A DNA stretch of 64,000 nt from Endothia cerciana (GCA_026119935.1 JALRMH010000007.1:248001-312000), one strand, 5' to 3'; positions 45,407 to 57,153 are shown, counted from the first letter of the stretch. Notes: generated by a model not told the origin, from the sequence alone. Translations and numbers: made by a program.

Positions 45407-46309
45407 ATGCCTGTCCTTCAAGACATAGTCTCGCGGCTGCGAGATTCTCTCAGCCCAGGTCGCGATACACAAGTCCAGATCATGTCTGACCTCCATCTCG
45501 AAGTGGGCCAACAGTATCAAACGTTCGACTTTCCCGTCGCCGGAACATGGCTAATCCTGGCTGGCGACATTGGTCGGCTCATCGATTATGAAGGCTACCG
45601 GAGTTTCCTCGAGCGCCAGGTCAAGCGTTATGAAAAAGTCGCCCTTGTCCTGGGCAACCACGAGTTTTTCGAATTAACTTATGAAGAAGGCATTTCCAAG
45701 GCGAAGCAGCTGTCGCAGGACCCATCTCTCACGACTAAACTAGTCCTTCTGAACCGGGACGTATGGAAAGATGAATCCTCTGGATTGATCATCATGGGCT
45801 GTACTTTGTGGTCTTTCGTCCCCGACTCTGCAAAAGCAGTTGTCGAGTCCAAGATCAGCGACTATAAGAAGATCGGCGGATGGTCGGTTTTGAAGAACAA
45901 CCAAAGGCATGCAGAAGAAGCTGCCTGGCTCGATTCTGAGCTTCAGTCCCTGTTCAACGCTGCGAAGGCAGACCCTCGACAACACGGCCGAAATATCTTG
46001 GTCGTAACACACCATGCCCCGAGTCTGACGGGGACCTCGGCCCCGGAGCACGCCAACAACCCATGGACACCAGCCTTCGCAACAGATCTGCTGCCTCGGC
46101 TGAACACAAAGAGAGTGAAGGCCTGGGTTTTCGGCCACACCCACTACACGACCGAGCTGAACGCTGGCGGCGTCCATTTGATCGCCAACCAGCGGGGTTA
46201 CGTCTTTCCTGGCAGCAAAATCGAGGTTGTTCAGGACGCACCAAGGTGGCCGTGGACATCCAAGCCGGAGCGATATAAGTTCGATCCCGAGAGAGTAGTC
46301 AAGCTGTAG
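45407..46309 (+). CDS. Calcineurin-like metallophosphoesterase
   Basis: Single exon, 300 residues. All five metal-binding motifs of the calcineurin-like phosphoesterase superfamily are present in order: SDLHLE (about 27-32), GDIG (53-56), GNHEF (about 82-86), VVTHHAPS (about 202-209) and GHTH (near 246). The substrate (phosphoprotein, nucleotide or other phosphodiester) is unknown. The start at 45407 was chosen as the ATG directly before the compact domain; an in-frame upstream extension to 45209 overlaps promoter-like sequence and lacks family features. Head-to-head arrangement with a nucleotidyltransferase-like gene raises the idea of a nucleotide-modifying/removing pair, which is inference only. 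Confidence 0.9.
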   Translation: MPVLQDIVSRLRDSLSPGRDTQVQIMSDLHLEVGQQYQTFDFPVAGTWLILAGDIGRLIDYEGYRSFLERQVKRYEKVALVLGNHEFFELTYEEGISKAKQLSQDPSLTTKLVLLNRDVWKDESSGLIIMGCTLWSFVPDSAKAVVESKISDYKKIGGWSVLKNNQRHAEEAAWLDSELQSLFNAAKADPRQHGRNILVVTHHAPSLTGTSAPEHANNPWTPAFATDLLPRLNTKRVKAWVFGHTHYTTELNAGGVHLIANQRGYVFPGSKIEVVQDAPRWPWTSKPERYKFDPERVVKL

Positions 46310-47260
46310 TCTCCTGTATCACCCCCACCGGTTGCACACCCACACCTGCTGCACAGGAAAATCGTGGAAATACGCCACCTTCAGCTATTTATTTCTCTAC
46401 AAGGCTTAAATCAATCTTTCAAATTATGTGTAAACGTCATCCTCCGCCAATATATTCTTTAATATTTTCTTTCTGTCTTTCTCTCTTTCCCTCGTTACTT
46501 TGATCAATAACTTGTAGAATTTCATATACTGGAAAAAGCAGTTGAGATTTGAGCGTGTGTGTGGAAGTGGTCCTGGGTTCGATTCCCAGTGCGTCCATTT
46601 TTGCCGTTTTCCTGACCCACTTCGACCGTTTTCTGTTTTCTGTTTCTGATTTGCTATCTATCGCCTGCTAGCCCTGTTTCTCTTTTCCGTTTCTTGTTTT
46701 TTGGGCTCAAAGTCCTTTTTTTTCTGTGCTTAGGTATCTTTTCTGGGCCTTGCACATTTGCTCCTGTACCTGTACCTTGCAGCCCTTGTACCTGTGGCGG
46801 ATCATATTCCTTGTTGCTAATGTGGAGCTAAGAAATTTGGTGTGTTGTTGGTAGGTCACAAACGTTAGAAGCAGATCTGCAGACAGTACAGGTCGTTGAT
46901 TCAGGTGGTTGTTGTTAGAAGGAAGGAAGCTATCTAGGCCAGCCTGGCTAGGCTGGGTCTATGTAGGCTGTGGGTTTTGGCGCCGGCCTGATCGGGCCGA
47001 TGCCCGGCCCGAATCGGCCCGCCAGCCACTCAGTTGCCAGCTCCCTTCAACTCCTCAAGCCTATCAATCCACATGTGTAGATGCTACCTAGGTATACAGC
47101 TGAAAAGGAGTCGGGAGAAATGTTGGGAATGAGAAATAATATGCAGACTTGCTTTTATTCATGCTGCCTTTGCTTGATTGTATGTCTTTGAACATTGATT
47201 CCAGATTTCCCATTTCCTTTGATCATTAAGGAACAATGGCTTTCTTTGATGTAGAGTTAG
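46310..47260. other. Intergenic with tRNA-derived relic
   Basis: Pyrimidine-rich, low coding potential. Contains the tRNA-Ala 3'-half relic at 46557-46598 and a Pro/Gly-coded duplicated CCGGCC/GGCCCG stretch near 46981-47025. The 5' end of the recombinase-like gene could extend into its right edge. Confidence 0.45.
46557..46598 (+). repeat. tRNA-Ala 3'-half relic, copy B
   Basis: GGAAGTGGTCCTGGGTTCGA through GTGCGTCCA reproduces the variable loop, intact T arm and acceptor 3' strand of the tRNA at 42000. The 5' half is absent. Upstream bases (CATACTGG..., about 46527) resemble those of copy C at 60485 rather than a tRNA. Confidence 0.7.
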
Positions 47261-50200
47261 TTGGACGAGATTCATGGCAAGTCGCAAGACGACGCGGAGC
47301 ATGGCATCTCTCAGGATGACAACCTCTGCGACAAAATCATCGGGAAAAGAAAGCGCGTGCTAGAGAGGTCTGGACTGCGTAAGTCTCGATCAAGGAAAAA
47401 CTTGTGTTTTAGGAAAATATATACTCACATACCTGGCATTCGATAGATTTTGGAATCGTACTTCCATAGACCCAGATCAGATCTGGATTGACCTCTGCAA
47501 GCCTGGCGAACCACAGCAGTGCGCAATCAAATGCTGTCAGATCTACCTGGAATCGTATGCGACGAAAAGAAAGCGGTTGCGTTTGTCTACTGGGCCGGCG
47601 GAGTGCGAAGCCGAACGCACAATGAAGTCAGCCTCGTCGCTCACGTCACTATGGAGGAACCTCGTAATCGAGTTCAATAAGACCGTCCTAGGCCGGAAGA
47701 GAAAGGAAGATCCCGAAAACAAGCATGTCTGGACTCTGAAATTCAAGGATGGCCTCTTCAACGATCAGGGCTCTGGACCTCTCTATGATGTTGCCTTACT
47801 GCTTCGGACACCGTGGCAGCGCCACGACGATATACCGTGTAACCCTCTGAGTCGGCTGTCCTTCCACTTCATGGTGCTCGTCGGTGCTATTTCTGGCGTT
47901 CGCCCAGGGGTCTACGTAAACATAAAGTATCACCAGATCGCTCTAGATGTGATACGCGATCCAGTCACGCACGAAAAAAAAGGCTTGTGGCTTCCCTCAC
48001 TCTGTATCAGAACAAACAGAAAAAGTACGCTATCAGACAAAACCAGAAGAATGTGTACGTATTGCTGCGCCCTGATTATCTGCATGCCTTCTGCTCACGC
48101 ATGCAGGGTCGAATTCTCTATTCTTCTCGTTCCTTACAGCCTCTTTTGCCCTGTCAGCCTGATCATAGCACGGGCGTTATCGGATGACGCTTTCGATCCA
48201 CCGTTCGACTCAGTCCAGACGCTGTTCAACCGACCTGCATTTGAACATACGCATTGCGTTCGCTTGCACTGGAAGAAAGAGTTGTCAGACAGACCGATGT
48301 TTCCTCTGGACTACAGTGCATTCCATAAGATATGGCAACGCACTCTCTGCGTCGCAGGTTTCCCTGAGACAATCCGTCCGTATTCCTTGCGAGTTGGCGC
48401 AGGAAGCAGGCTAGATTGTATGTTGATTTTACCCCGTTCATGAGACAAAGCCTGTCTTCAGATAGCTAACTCTAAGCAAAGCTGTCCTCACACCCGCATT
48501 GAGAAACTACATCCTTTCACATACGACTACTGCGTACGAACGCAGCTACCAACCAAGGCATGTGCGAGAAAATCTCCTGGCGGCCCTGGCTCCACAGGCT
48601 CAATCAGAAAGCGATGACCGAATGTTCCAGCTTCTGCGGCGTTCATCGTTGCGATTGCGACACTCTTGCCCCTATCCATGTCTCTAAGGAGGATGTAGCC
48701 CGCTGGAAGGCAACGCGGAAAGATCTGCTTGCTTTGTCCAAAAGCAACGACTGGGACAAGCATGCCGAGATTCGTGTCATCATCAACAACTTAACACAGC
48801 GCCGTATTAAAGAAGAACGACAACGATACTTTGAAGAGACTAATAGGCGCAGAGCTCTTGGGCATGCTACTGACGACATGTCCCCGACACAGGGGAAGTC
48901 TGCGGCCAGACATAAGACTACAGCTGAAGCCATCGCTGCCTTGTTTGAGCTGGACTCTGAGCAATGTCCCAGCGCAGGTCTCAGCCGGGAGGCGACTTAT
49001 ATCGAGTTGCTGGTGGCATCCCTCGACGACACGCAAACGCCTGACAAGCCACCTCAATGCCTTTTATGTCTGGAAGTGTTTGAGACCTGGGCGCAGGTCT
49101 GGAAGCACAGTAACAAGACTCACTGTAATGGGAAGTTATGGCCGCTGTCTTGTCCCGAATGCTCCCGCCTGGGGCTCGAGGAATCCCTGGACCAAGTCGC
49201 AAATCTGGGCGAGTGGAGCGCACACGTACACGAACACCACGCGCGCCAGGATGAGGAGCCCTACCGTTGTCTTCTGGGCTGCAGAACATTCGACACTCGG
49301 GCCGACTTAAGAAGACACCTGACACAGCGCCACGACGGATTCGAGACCATTGCAGAATCGTTTGCCTGTCCTGAATGTTGTCGACTGGGTATTGGGGAAT
49401 ATCGTATCAGGGATATAACCGAATTCCGACAGCACATCGAGTCGCGCCACGATCCTAAGCACTTGCCCGACCTGGGCGCAAGCCACGCGTGCCTGCTTTG
49501 TGAAAACCAAGTTTTTCACACGAGAAGTGGATTGTCCGGTCACACTACGAATTTGCACGTGCGTGGAGAGCAACGGGTTCTGCAAAGCTTTCCCTTGTCC
49601 TGAATGCTGCCGCCTCGGCCATGGTGACTATCTCATAGATGGCCTGGCTGAGTGGTGTAGTCATATGGCAGATCAACACGGAGAGGACAATGCCCCTAAT
49701 CCACCTCCACCCTCAAATCCTTGCTTACTCTGCAACGAGTCGGTATATAATGAGAGGAAACACTTCATTACCAGACATCTGAATGCCGGCGACTTCGATA
49801 ATCCTTTCCCCTGCCCAGAATGCGCCAGGCAAAATGCAAACGATGTACGACTGGTTCAAGACCGCAAAGACTGGCATCTTCACTGTGCTGCCGTTCATGG
49901 CAAGATCGCTCCTCCAGTGGTCGCGGCCGGCCAGTATCAAAAGACACATACTCGATGTCTTATTTGCAATGGTTATTTCAAGGCTATTGCAAGCCATTTT
50001 ACTCAGAAGCATACAACAAAAGGACTCTTCAGTCAGCCTTTTCAATGCCCGGAATGTATCAGAATTGGAACGAAAGACGGCAAATTGATCAGGACCCGGG
50101 AAGAATGGGTGGTTTACTGCGCAATTGCCCATGAGGACATCTCCTGTACGACGGTAGCGCAGACCGAAAGCACGAAGAACAAACGCAAAGAGATGCGTAT

Positions 50201-50321
50201 CATAAAAGACATGGCCGTCGAAGATCCGCAGCAGCTGCAAGCCACAGGTGCCAAGAAACGAGTCCGGTCCGACACAAGCGAGTCACCGGAGCCCACGGCC
50301 AAAGTTCGCAAGGTCGGCTAA
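47261..50321 (+). pseudogene. DUF3435 tyrosine-recombinase-like gene with ten C2H2 fingers, frame-broken
   Basis: Related by domain to Starship captain/Crypton-type recombinases. Recombinase-like half: TSIDPDQIWIDL, ISGVRPG (first catalytic Arg), CPVSLIIARALSDDAF, RPYSLRVGAG (R-x-Y-x-x-R box) and LRNYILSHTTTAYERSYQP (candidate Tyr). Introns fit at 48055..48139 and 48418..48481, plus perhaps a 34-nt one at 47379..47412. The C-terminal half has five tandem two-finger modules, each a CxxC...H..H finger followed by a CPEC...W...H finger (49060-50150), then a basic tail. Single-base frame breaks are inferred at the A8 run 47974-47981, at 48651-48657 and near 49558-49566. No ATG is seen in frame at the start. 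Either an inactive gene or a gene with sequence errors. Confidence 0.7.
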
Positions 50322-50509
50322 CACAGATCCTCAGTTTTATTGTATTACAAGGATAGATCTTCGTGTACCTAGGTAGAGAGTTCCAAGATTCTACGCCAAG
50401 AGTACCATTTCGAGCAATTGTAGCGGAAGACAAATTCCAGAAGCTCTTCACCGCCCAACAGACTATGATGTCCCACTAGCAAGATTCGTCGCCAGCCTCT
50501 CCAGTGCAC

Positions 50510-50842
50510 CTAAAGCACAATTAGACTTTCCTTATCCTCCGCCAAAGACCTGACACGGCAAGTTGCTTTCCTTGATGTGGATAGTGCCCTTCGTAGTTTT
50601 CGGAAACTTGCAGTGCTTCTTTGCTCGCGACCTGCTTCTGAAAGGGACTGCTGCCGATTCAAAATTTCAATATTGGCGTCTTCGTGAAACTGGATAAGCC
50701 AGCCCTTGGGAGATTGAAACGCGAAATGTTTTTCATTGTTTTCAACGATGATACTGATCTTCGTCTCTGGATGACAACGTGCTAGCCGACGTACTTCATC
50801 CTCGAGGGTTTTGAGGCGGATACGGAGGAGAATGCGATTCAT
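50510..50842 (-). CDS. Small hypothetical protein
   Basis: Open frame of 110 codons from an ATG at 50842, on the strand opposite to the finger gene. The N-terminus is charged and helical (LKTLEDEVRRLARCHPETKI), followed by a possible beta segment (ISIIVENNEKHFAFQ) and a basic tail. No family recognised. It may be genuine or chance. Confidence 0.35.
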   Translation of the reverse strand: MNRILLRIRLKTLEDEVRRLARCHPETKISIIVENNEKHFAFQSPKGWLIQFHEDANIEILNRQQSLSEAGREQRSTASFRKLRRALSTSRKATCRVRSLAEDKESLIVL

Positions 50843-50875
50843 ACCGAGGATCTTTAAAGGCTGAGAAGTCGACAA

Positions 50876-51648
50876 GTTTGCAGTGGGAAAGGGGAAAGCC
50901 TAAGTTCTTGAAGCTAAGCTATTGAAACAAGATATTTACTAGGGATATTTCCTAGGGGTGGGTGTATCGGACTCTCTAAATATTCATTCGTTCTAATCCA
51001 GACATTAAATCAACATTGAGCGCCTCCGTTGGTTCTGCTCGTTGCTACGCTGTAATTATTGGGCATGGTCGGCTACTTGCTTGGCGGCTCACCTATCATC
51101 CGATCTGACCCCCCCCCCCCCAAACATCTCGTTGGTTCGCTCCTCTCGGGGCAAGCACAGTTGCAGCGTGCTGCCCGTGCTGCCCGAACCCTAACCTATA
51201 GACCTGCCGCCCTCTTCAACTTGGACTTCCATGTGTGGAATCATTTATGTAAAAGTTATAGCATTGACATAATTGTGGCTATGATATAACACAGCCTGTT
51301 TATCAACCCGATACCCGGGAGTATTGTATGCTGTTGTTGGCTGCGGTTGGCGTATTTTTAGCTACATTGCAGCCGCGCGCTTAGTGGCACAACAATGATA
51401 CATTCGTCCCGGTCGGTCTGTCTATTTTTCAAATCCTGGGTTTCGAATGTTGCTAAAGGAACAGCCAATGCAAACGTTGAACCAATATACTGGCTATGTT
51501 ATCACTATAATTATCGAATCGAGTTCCCCTGATGTGTGAGTATTAAGTTCGGTTGTCAGGAGGCGCTTATGCAGCAAAGAGTAATGTAATTGCTAATTCC
51601 GCACTACAATATTCTGGTATGTAATTTCTATTAATAGAAGCTGTATTG
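50876..51648. other. Intergenic, A/T-rich
   Basis: Short C-run at 51109-51121. No supported gene. Carries the upstream region of the four-helix membrane protein. Confidence 0.4.
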
Positions 51649-52226
51649 ATGATGGTCAGCATAGCTACCAGGGCCGCAATGGCACAATCATATCCGTCTA
51701 TGCTCATAGAGTCAAACGAAGTGCCTATGCAATTTAATCTGGCGGCTGCGGCGGCATGTTGGATGATGCTGGCTGGATTTTTCATTCTGCCTAGCACGTT
51801 CACTGCGCTGGAACGATCAACCTATCTGAGCTCTTCCCAACAGGGTGCCCGCGTCCAGCAGGCCGTACAAAATGTGCCGCTTCTACCACTTTCCAGCATT
51901 TGTTATATAGCAGCAACAAGTACCATAGCTTTTCTTTGGTATCGATTCCGTTCAAACTATATTTGGGTGTCTCACCAGCTGTTGATGTGAGTCTTGGAAC
52001 CTTCCTCTTGCCAAGAATAATGCAATACTAATGTCAACTTAGACCAAGCCTACTAAACTGCTTGAGTGGGTTACTCACAGTTCTAGTAAGTGTCTATACT
52101 GCTCAAAATGGCACTTGGTCACCAACAGCAAAATTTGCTTTGGGAGTAGTATTATTCACATCGACTATCGTTTTTACTGGGCTATCTGGATACCCTTTGC
52201 AAATTCGTAAACTTCGGAGAGTATGA
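51649..52226 (+). CDS. Four-helix membrane protein of unknown function
   Basis: Exons are 51649..51986 and 52043..52226; the 56-nt intron has GTGAGT...TTAG and splits an Ile codon, giving 173 residues. Four hydrophobic segments: about 31-51 (LAAAAACWMMLAGFFILP), 84-104 (ICYIAATSTIAFLWY), 115-135 (LLNCLSGLLTVLVSVY) and 145-165 (FALGVVLFTSTIVFTGLSGY). Between the first two is a Ser/Gln-rich loop ending in VQNVPLLPL. The C-terminus is short and basic (IRKLRRV), likely cytosolic. Similar small proteins occur in Pezizomycotina without assigned function. The first of two adjacent ATGs was chosen; an upstream exon is possible. Codon use is less GC-rich than in the 1-41 kb genes. Confidence 0.75.
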
Positions 52227-52317
52227 AAGACACAAGTAGCTGTTCTGTGCGTAATCAGAGTTGGCAGACACAACTTGTCGGAGGTCAAAGGCCATGGAAG
52301 TTCGAGGTATTATCGTG

Positions 52318-52739
52318 TCATGAATAATCAACCACTTTTCTAGGATAAAAATGTAAACCACGTAATTTGCTCACCAGGTCTCCATCTTCAGGTGAGACTG
52401 GGAAGTTCATTCTGTCATATTCTTTCCACATGTCCTGAGCCCGAGAAGATTCTGCGTCCGCCCATGGTTTTCTACATTAGACACATATTAGCAAAGCTCT
52501 TTACATAGTAGGGAATGATGATCGTACTCGGAATCGTTGAAAATTTCGAAGTCGGTGCTAATTATCAGAACAGGGCGTGCAGTATCGGCAATGATCTGCT
52601 TCAGAGGTGCTTCGACAAAGGCTGAGAATATCATAAAGTTATCGTTAACTTCTGCAAAGCCTTCAGCCCCAAACTTTCCAATAAGCAAAAAGCCGTTTCT
52701 CTTGATAATCTCTTTTGCTTGTTCTGTATAGTCAGGGTT
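52318..52739 (-). CDS. Hypothetical protein, 5' end unresolved
   Basis: Two exons fit: 52528..52739 and 52318..52471, with a 56-nt intron (GTACGA...GTAG) splitting a Glu codon, 121 residues visible. The first visible exon follows a TTAG acceptor at 52740, so at least one more 5' exon is expected, perhaps ending near 52780. Content is protein-like (LLIGKFGAEGFAEVNDNFMI, RPVLIISTDFEIFND, then a charged WKEYDRMNFPVSPEDGD). No family recognised with confidence. Confidence 0.45.
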
Positions 52740-53941
52740 CTAAGCCAGTAAGTTGGACTTGATCGTTAGTACTGTCATGACAGACCTGACGCAGGTTGCA
52801 AGCTACTTGCGACTGTAGGTTGGCCAGGGAGGGAAGCACAGGAGTTTCCAATTCCCGATACTTAAATGCCCTTCACTGAATCATCAAGATCTTCTATCCT
52901 CCTTCCTCCTCAAGTCCTCTAGGCCCTCAGCCGCTTATACATGCTGTCAAGCTCACTTTTAATCAGAACACCTGGTATGTCTCATGGATTCCCTGCATTA
53001 ACATTCCCTGAAAGAAAATAGAAGAACTAACTACAGTGCAGTGTTATACTTGATAGCAAGCCGTGCGATTTTGCTGTTTCTGGGCACCTGGAACAGAGAG
53101 ACTTTAAAAGCCCAGCTCGGCGGCGACTAAGTCCGACTCGGGCCAGTCCAGCAGCACACCCGGCTCGTGACGTCCAGCCTAACTCCCCTCGTGCCCCTCT
53201 CGCTTTCGGAATCATCCACCTACCTAGGTATTGAATAACCACTCCCGGCGAGTTCCACAACCCACGTACTACTCTTGCTTACTAGGGACAGCAGGAACAT
53301 TTGGGCGAGGCTTTGCATGGTGGGCTGTTTTCAAAGCTACCTAGGTACCCTTACTGTGTACACTGAGCCGAAGGTGGGGAATGCCAACCAGATTGGGCTT
53401 GGCATTTGGCACCAGCCTTAGGCCGCTCCCAGCCACCCGTCAGCATCGCCTCTGTCCCGTCCGCGCGAACCGCATCGCACTCTCTGCACTACATCTGGTT
53501 CTGCCACGATCCATTGCCACGCCAGGACCTTTCTCTTCCTTCCTCACCATCATCGCTTCATATACTGCATCGCACGTTCGCAGTATCTCGGCTTTGCTGT
53601 GCCCTTTTGCCATGCTACAAAACGGATCTGGGGGTGTGACTCTCAGATTGCGTTCTGGGCTTTAGGGAGCAAAAGGTGTGACTTTTTGTGCGCAGCAACT
53701 GAGAAAATTCCAAATTTTCACGTATATACTGTTACCCTTATTTATTTTACTCTGTACACAGGGTCAAGGCTGCTCTTATTCGATCCGTCGAATCCAAAAG
53801 CCTGGGCGGGTGGGCTAATCCTGTGCGTCCTCTTGCAGGCACATAGGGGTTTCGTTTTCTTCCTTCGTTCCTCCTGGTGGTGTGTGTATATTTTCCTATA
53901 CTGATGGACCTAGATTGTATACGCGTTGCCAGAACCACAAG
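52740..53941. other. Intergenic, 1.2 kb
   Basis: No supported gene. May hold the missing 5' exon of the minus-strand hypothetical gene and the promoter of the frameshifted gene at 53942. TACCTAGGTA-type palindromic hexamers recur (about 53221-53230 and 53338-53348). Confidence 0.4.
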
Positions 53942-55236
53942 ATGGCCACGACGCCATCCACATCTGTGCTTCCTCAAGGGCGCATCGTGCGTGACATCCA
54001 GGGCTGCTCCGTCGACACAGACCCCCCGTCCTTAACCACACCATTGCCTATTACTTTGCGTGTCTCCCTCGACGCTGCCGCGAATCTAGCCCTCATCCGG
54101 CTGCGCACCACCGTTGACGTCTTTGCGGAGCCGTTGTTCTTGGACCTGTCGCCCGATCAAATCACCAGGCTTTCTTTCCACCCGGCCCATGCCTATACAT
54201 CCGTGTCGCCTCTACCAGCCTCATTGCGCCGCAAGGCACAATTCCGCGGCCCACCGCCGCGGATACAAAGTTGCATACACTGTATTCGCTTGCACAGAAG
54301 AATGCGGTGTGCGTGACAATGCCAGATCATGGGGCAGACGAAGCCAATCTGCTCACGGCTTTGTGCAAGGCGGTGCGTCGCGGAGGGCTGCATCCGGATC
54401 CCGCGCAGACGGATCTCAAGTCGCTATATCACGGGAAGGGCGGGCAGGTGGTACGGATCGGTGAGGAGCTGTGGGCGCCCACAGGCGCACCGGCTGATGC
54501 CTCACCTCCGAAGCTACCCCCGTCAGCCCTCTTTTCAACAGTACCCGACGACGGACCCCCCACATACCTAGACCTCGGGTCACCTACACCGCCGCCACCG
54601 CTCTCTCCTCGGCCGGCTCCAAGCAAGAAACGGCAACGATCGTGTACCCCATCATTTTCGTCCCCAGATCGCACGTGGAAACACCTCGACTTGGCGTGTG
54701 GCGGGCGCGAAAAGATGATTGCGGAGCTGCTGCGGCGCGCAGAAACCAAAGAGACGACTTTGAGAGAGCTTATAGGTGCGGCGGAGGCGAAGGAGGCCCG
54801 CGTACAGGATAGAATCGTCCAGCTGAACGCGGTGATTGCGCGAGCGGAGGCAACGGTACTGGCCTCCGGTCCGTCGGTAGGTGTGCAGGAACGACAAACA
54901 GTCCAACCAGGCCAAGAGGAGCTTAATGCATCGCAAATCTCCACCGCTTCTGCAGCATCCGCGTCACCGAGCCCCCCTTCGTCGGCTGCCACGTCCATGT
55001 CCTCGAATATTTCCGACCGCGTCCAGGCCTACGTCGCCACGCAGCTCGACGAACTGCGCGACGAGCTGGCAGCCGAGTATGCCGCACACAACACTGTGGA
55101 GCAGCGCGTCGCCGATGAGGTCGACCGCGTGCTAGACCGCTATGTCGGGGAGGCTCAGATGTTCGACGCTATTCGCGAAGCTATCGACGAGGCTATAGGG
55201 GAGGTGCGGGCACGGGTCTTGCAAACTTGGGAATGA
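53942..55236 (+). pseudogene. Frameshifted fungal hypothetical gene with coiled-coil C-terminus
   Basis: Frame 1 from the ATG at 53942 codes an N-terminal domain (ITLRVSLDAAANLALIRLRTT, FLDLSPDQITRLSF). It loses sense near 54250-54262 and passes, by one missing base, into frame 2, which continues to 55236. Frame 2 starts with KLHTLYSLAQKNAVCVTMP, a pattern seen in a diverse fungal family where a hydrophobic beta-rich domain precedes a Pro/Ser linker. It then has SKKRQRSC (possible nuclear signal), helical ERAE-type repeats and the C-terminal REAIDEAIGEVRARV. No function known. The break may be genuine decay or a base missing from the sequence. Confidence 0.55.
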
Positions 55237-56100
55237 ATTGGCTGCCTAGATAGGGCTTAGGGTATCGCAGATAGGATGATCATTTCATGTGCACTAGAAA
55301 CACCCAATTTCCAACCGGTTGGGCCGATGACGGGTCCTGCTTGTCCAGATCTAGCCTTCAAACAGCTATTCGTTCCTGTTTGTTTTGCGCCAGTTCCACA
55401 CCTTGTCAACATTCGCACCGCTACGAGATAACCGACGCGAGGCGATATATTCATCTGTGCATAAAGATAGTCTTTGTCGACCTCTGAAGCGCGCTCGCAT
55501 CCTGGGGAACTCCAATACGGGGATTCGCAACGGCATATACGATGTAGGCCAGAGGACGGACGACACCTTCTCCACCGGACCAGCGGTCCATGCACATCAC
55601 GGGTGATGTAGACCCTAGAGATGACCTTGTCGTCCATCTCCTGCGAATGAGGACCAATGTTCGCACTCCCATGGTTACCTGGTCTCTGTCAAAGAACACG
55701 ATCCCAACAGGAAAGTCATTCTCCCCCGGGAGATGGGCCATGTGGGGATCGTAAACCGTCTTCTCGAGGACTCTTTAGCATTCACTAATTCATCGTGAAT
55801 AGATCCCTGCCACCACTGCTCCGACTCCTTCAGTCTCTCCTCGACGGTCTCCTCTAATACCTTGCATTCATCTTTATACCGGTCCTCCAGTAGACACAGA
55901 GGGGTAAAGGAAAGATGCAGACCATAGAGAATCGTTCGAGGGTATCGCGCCGGCGCTGGAGGCCGTGCGTTGTAGGCAAGGGAGCATAGCTCGGGGTGTG
56001 TCCTGGCCAGTACTGATGACGGCGAATCCATGTACGGGAGGAGGCATCAACCACCCTTTCGCCCTTGACATTATAGGTTGTGGACCATATCACCCAATGC
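55237..56100 (-). pseudogene. Fragmented open frames, degraded gene of unknown kind
   Basis: On the minus strand, protein-like stretches switch frames: YPRTILYGLHLSFTPLCLL and CKVLEETVEERLKESEQWWQ (frame of 56031-55675), HLPGENDFPVGIVFFDRDQV (frame of 55741-55451), then DDKVISRVYITRDVHGPL (frame of 55637). They read in order, suggesting one eroded gene. No family recognised. Confidence 0.35.
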
Positions 56101-56119
56101 AAAGAATTTCAGTTCTTGA

Positions 56120-56213
56120 AGCAGTTTGTATTGGCCGGGACGAATTCATAAGGCAATACGATGAGTTCCGCGAGGCTATCGACGAAGCTATAGGCCAGGA
56201 CCCGGTCCCTTGA
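56120..56213 (+). repeat. Fragment related to the C-terminus of the gene at 53942
   Basis: Codes EFREAIDEAIGQ near its end, matching DAIREAIDEAIGE of the frame ending at 55236, with near-identical DNA (CGCGARGCTATCGACGARGC). A leftover of a second family copy. Confidence 0.6.
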
Positions 56214-57153
56214 TTGGGACGATCGGGCAGCCCTCCGGACGTAGAATCCGGTCAACCTCCACAATCACAATTGGTCTTTTACAATTGCGTCGATCTCGAC
56301 TCACAACAAAAACCTGAAAAGTTAAATAAAGAGCTGAGTGTGATATTTTACCTAATTTGAACAGACTTGACAGTTCAAACGAGGTTTTTCGACTCTTCTC
56401 AGATTTGAAAATCGAAGGTGAAAGTTGGGTATTCCTTGTGAGTTGAGAGTTGGCCGGATTCTATGTCCGGGGGGTTGTCGGGATGATCGATCTGAGAAAG
56501 GGAGTGGTTGTGGGTCCAAGATCCCGTCTGGGAGGCTGGCGCGCAGGTCTCCCTTAAAGTCACCCAGCGTTGGGCCGGTCTTTGGTCGGCGGACGAAAAC
56601 GAGGCGCAGTATGGAAGTCTTGGAGCTTGCAGTCACTCGCAACACTCGATTCTGGGTGAGTTGGCGTTCTCAATATATATCTGCCCATTTCTTCCACCCT
56701 TTCTTGATTTCCTTCAGTGTCTCTTCAGTCTCTGTCTTCTTGGCCCCTTGAAGATACACCTTATTTTGAGGCAAATCGTTTTCACCGCCGTTCGTGTCCT
56801 TCGCAGCACGTTCAAGAGCTTCCTGACACATCTATAAAACTTGCCTTCTGATTCTGGTACAGTAAAAGCCAACCCCGTGTGGTCTTCACACATGAAGTGC
56901 GTCAGCTCGATCTTGTTAAATTTTTTCTCAGCATCTTAGTTGGGGAAATCAAGATGTGTCACTGGGTGTCACACGGAGATCCGACCTCGGACGGGGATAC
57001 CCAAGGATACGTTGGGCCAGCACTGCTGCAGCCAACAGGACGCTCGTCGTCCTATCAGTTGAGGGCTAAGACAGAATGAGGAAACCAACATGCATATAGG
57101 ACGTGGCTGTGCCTAGATGCCTCAGGCATCCAGGAAGGGACCTTCGTGTATAA
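56214..57153. other. Non-coding region left of the inverted-repeat element
   Basis: About 0.9 kb with no supported gene or RNA. Short frames near 56425-56837 have no features. Confidence 0.4.
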
